64,000 nucleotides of DNA from JBAZOY01 sp041648505 (lineage in GTDB: Bacteria; Desulfobacterota; Syntrophia; Syntrophales; CG2-30-49-12): assembly GCA_041648505.1 (NCBI GenBank), contig JBAZOY010000002.1, forward strand, positions 1 through 64,000, in the 5' to 3' direction. The position numbers and the translations under genes were made by a program. Of this stretch, positions 62,637 to 64,000 are shown in pieces (position 1 is the first letter of the stretch; the number at the start of each line of letters is the position of its first letter). A model generated the notes under the pieces. It made no database searches. It worked only from the letters and a program-made list of their open reading frames with translations, and was not told where the DNA came from.

Positions 62637-64000
62637 AAAAAGCGAAAACGAAACTTTTCAGAACGAGAAATATAGGGATTGTAGCCCACATAGATGCCGG
62701 TAAGACCACCGTCACAGAGAGGATTCTGTTCTACACGGGGAAGTCGTACAAGATGGGTGAGGTGCATAACGGCGAGGCTGTTATGGACTGGATGCCCCAG
62801 GAACAGGAAAGAGGAATAACGATCACCTCGGCCGTAACCACCTGTAGCTGGCAAAACCATGACATCCATATTATTGATACACCCGGTCATGTTGATTTTA
62901 CCATAGAAGTTGGGCGTTCTCTCAGAGTGCTGGATGGCGCCGTGGTTGTCTTTTGTGCTGTCGGGGGTGTGGAACCACAGTCGGAAACTGTCTGGTACCA
63001 GGCGGACAAATACGGTGTTCCCAAGGTTGCCTTTATCAACAAGATGGACAGGGTAGGGGCCGATTTTTTCGGAACTATAAATATGATGAAGGAGCGGTTC
63101 AACTCTGTGCCTCTTGCTATACAGATACCTCTCGGTCAGGAGGAGCAATTCCGGGGGGCGGTCGACCTGATCCGGAAGAAGATCGTGACCTGGGATAACC
63201 AAACCCAGGGATTGAATTATGACCTTTCGGATATACCGCCCGATATCCTTCCCTTGTTCAGAGAACACAGGGAACAAATGATGGCAACACTCGCCGATGT
63301 GAACGATGATATTGCAGATAAGTATCTCGAAGGTGTGGATATTTCCGAAGATGAGATTATAAACGCTATCAGAAAAGCCACTCTTTCTCTGGAAGTAGTA
63401 CCCGTGATGTGTGGTGCTGCCTTGAGAAATAAAGGGATTCAGCCTGTACTTGATGCTATTGTTCATTTTCTTCCTTCACCGGAAGACGTTTCAACGATCA
63501 AGGGTATCAACCCTTTGACAAAAGATGAGGAAATCCGGCACGGCAACAACAAGGAGCCCCTTGCCGCCCTGGTGTTCAAGATCAGGCAGGAAGAGGGTGG
63601 CAGAAAGCTGGCCTATCTTAGAATATATTCGGGACAGATACATGCCGGAGATGAAGTCTATAATGTAACTACCGGGAAGAAGGAAAAAATTGCCAGGCTC
63701 CTGAAGATGCATGCTAATAAACGTGAGAGGGTTGAACAATGTGAGGCTGGAGAGATTATTGCTGTGATTGGTTTTAAGGAAGCTACCACGGGAGATACCA
63801 TCTGTGATGAATCTCACCCGATCCTTCTCGAACCGATAGAATTTTATGAGCCTGTAATCAGTCAGGCGGTTGAGGCCAGGACACCGGCGGAACAGGAACG
63901 GTTATCCATAGCATTATTCAGGTTGATGGAAGAGGATCCCACGGTTAAGGTAACATATGAAGAACAGACTGCTCAGACCATTGTCGCAGGCATGGGGGAA
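62633..64000 (+). CDS. fusA: Elongation factor G (3' end outside window, start unclear)
   Basis: The GTPase that moves tRNA and mRNA after peptide bond formation. GTPase motifs AHIDAGKTTVTERILF, QERGITITSA, DTPGHVDFTIEV and NKMDRVGADF are intact, followed by domain II. The frame opens after TAA 62600-62602 but contains no ATG, GTG, TTG or CTG before the RNIGIVAHIDAGK start of homology. The position given (GTA 62633) is only where a normal N-terminus would begin. It is not beside rpsL, rpsG or tuf, so it may be an EF-G paralogue. Confidence 0.85.

Noticed and set aside
62610..62640. Programmed -1 frameshift joining GerMN to EF-G
   Set aside because: AAAGGGT is present but out of the zero-frame register needed for a slippery heptamer, and a GerMN-EF-G fusion has no precedent I know.

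Overview
The window reads as a chromosomal segment of an anaerobic Gram-negative bacterium, most likely a member of the Desulfobacterota (Syntrophia-like). This is an inference from gene content. The supporting genes are an outer-membrane LPS assembly lipoprotein after leuS, a TonB-like protein, a tungsten-type aldehyde:ferredoxin oxidoreductase with a MoaD-like partner, SelB and FdhD, a class III-type multihaem cytochrome c membrane complex, and a complex I that lacks the NADH-input module. No rRNA, tRNA, CRISPR array or complete insertion sequence was seen.

Left edge (1-4100): a visibly GC-richer accessory island. It holds the end of a Fic-domain AMPylase gene, a small GIY-YIG nuclease gene flanked by near-perfect 27-bp inverted repeats, and an 899-residue helicase-nuclease of the type III restriction (Res) kind. 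Any methyltransferase partner would lie upstream of the window. 4100-15500 is housekeeping: pyruvate kinase, a YihY membrane protein fused to a cyclic-nucleotide-binding module, a peptide-type binding lipoprotein, NAD(P)HX repair enzyme, a polyprenyl diphosphate synthase, a DUF502 protein, and the SAM-cycle pair metK-ahcY.

15694-25825 is a nuoABCDHIJKLMN operon of eleven subunits without nuoE, nuoF and nuoG. It is followed on the minus strand by selB-fdhD-yhaM-like-wzm-wzt, which overlap or nearly touch. 31542-35838 (minus) encodes a nine-haem cytochrome, a Tat-exported ferredoxin subunit and an NrfD-family quinone-site subunit, followed by a 36-residue membrane protein, a CGGC-domain protein and a lone receiver protein. 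It is bordered by a decayed cheW. 36710-45300 holds a hybrid PAS histidine kinase, a class III aminotransferase, MoaD-like and AOR genes, a second DUF502 protein, a TonB-like protein and a histidine phosphatase.

45771-52543 contains a PilS-like kinase, a CcdA/TlpA thiol-redox pair, a frameshifted amino-acid permease, a LOG-like nucleotide-binding protein, and panC-panD behind a leader with an intrinsic terminator. 53373-64000 has leuS-lptE, two HD-domain phosphohydrolases, a LysM protein coupled to a PP-loop tRNA-thiolase-like protein, a GerMN protein and an EF-G gene cut by the window end. A diverged family of intergenic repeats (about 50-200 bases) recurs in at least five gaps.

The metabolic picture is ferredoxin- and quinone-centred anaerobic electron transfer. 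The aldehyde oxidoreductase would reduce ferredoxin, the truncated complex I would oxidise an unknown donor and reduce quinone, and the cytochrome-FeS-NrfD complex would link a periplasmic cytochrome pool to quinone. This linkage is inferred from families and not shown by the sequence.
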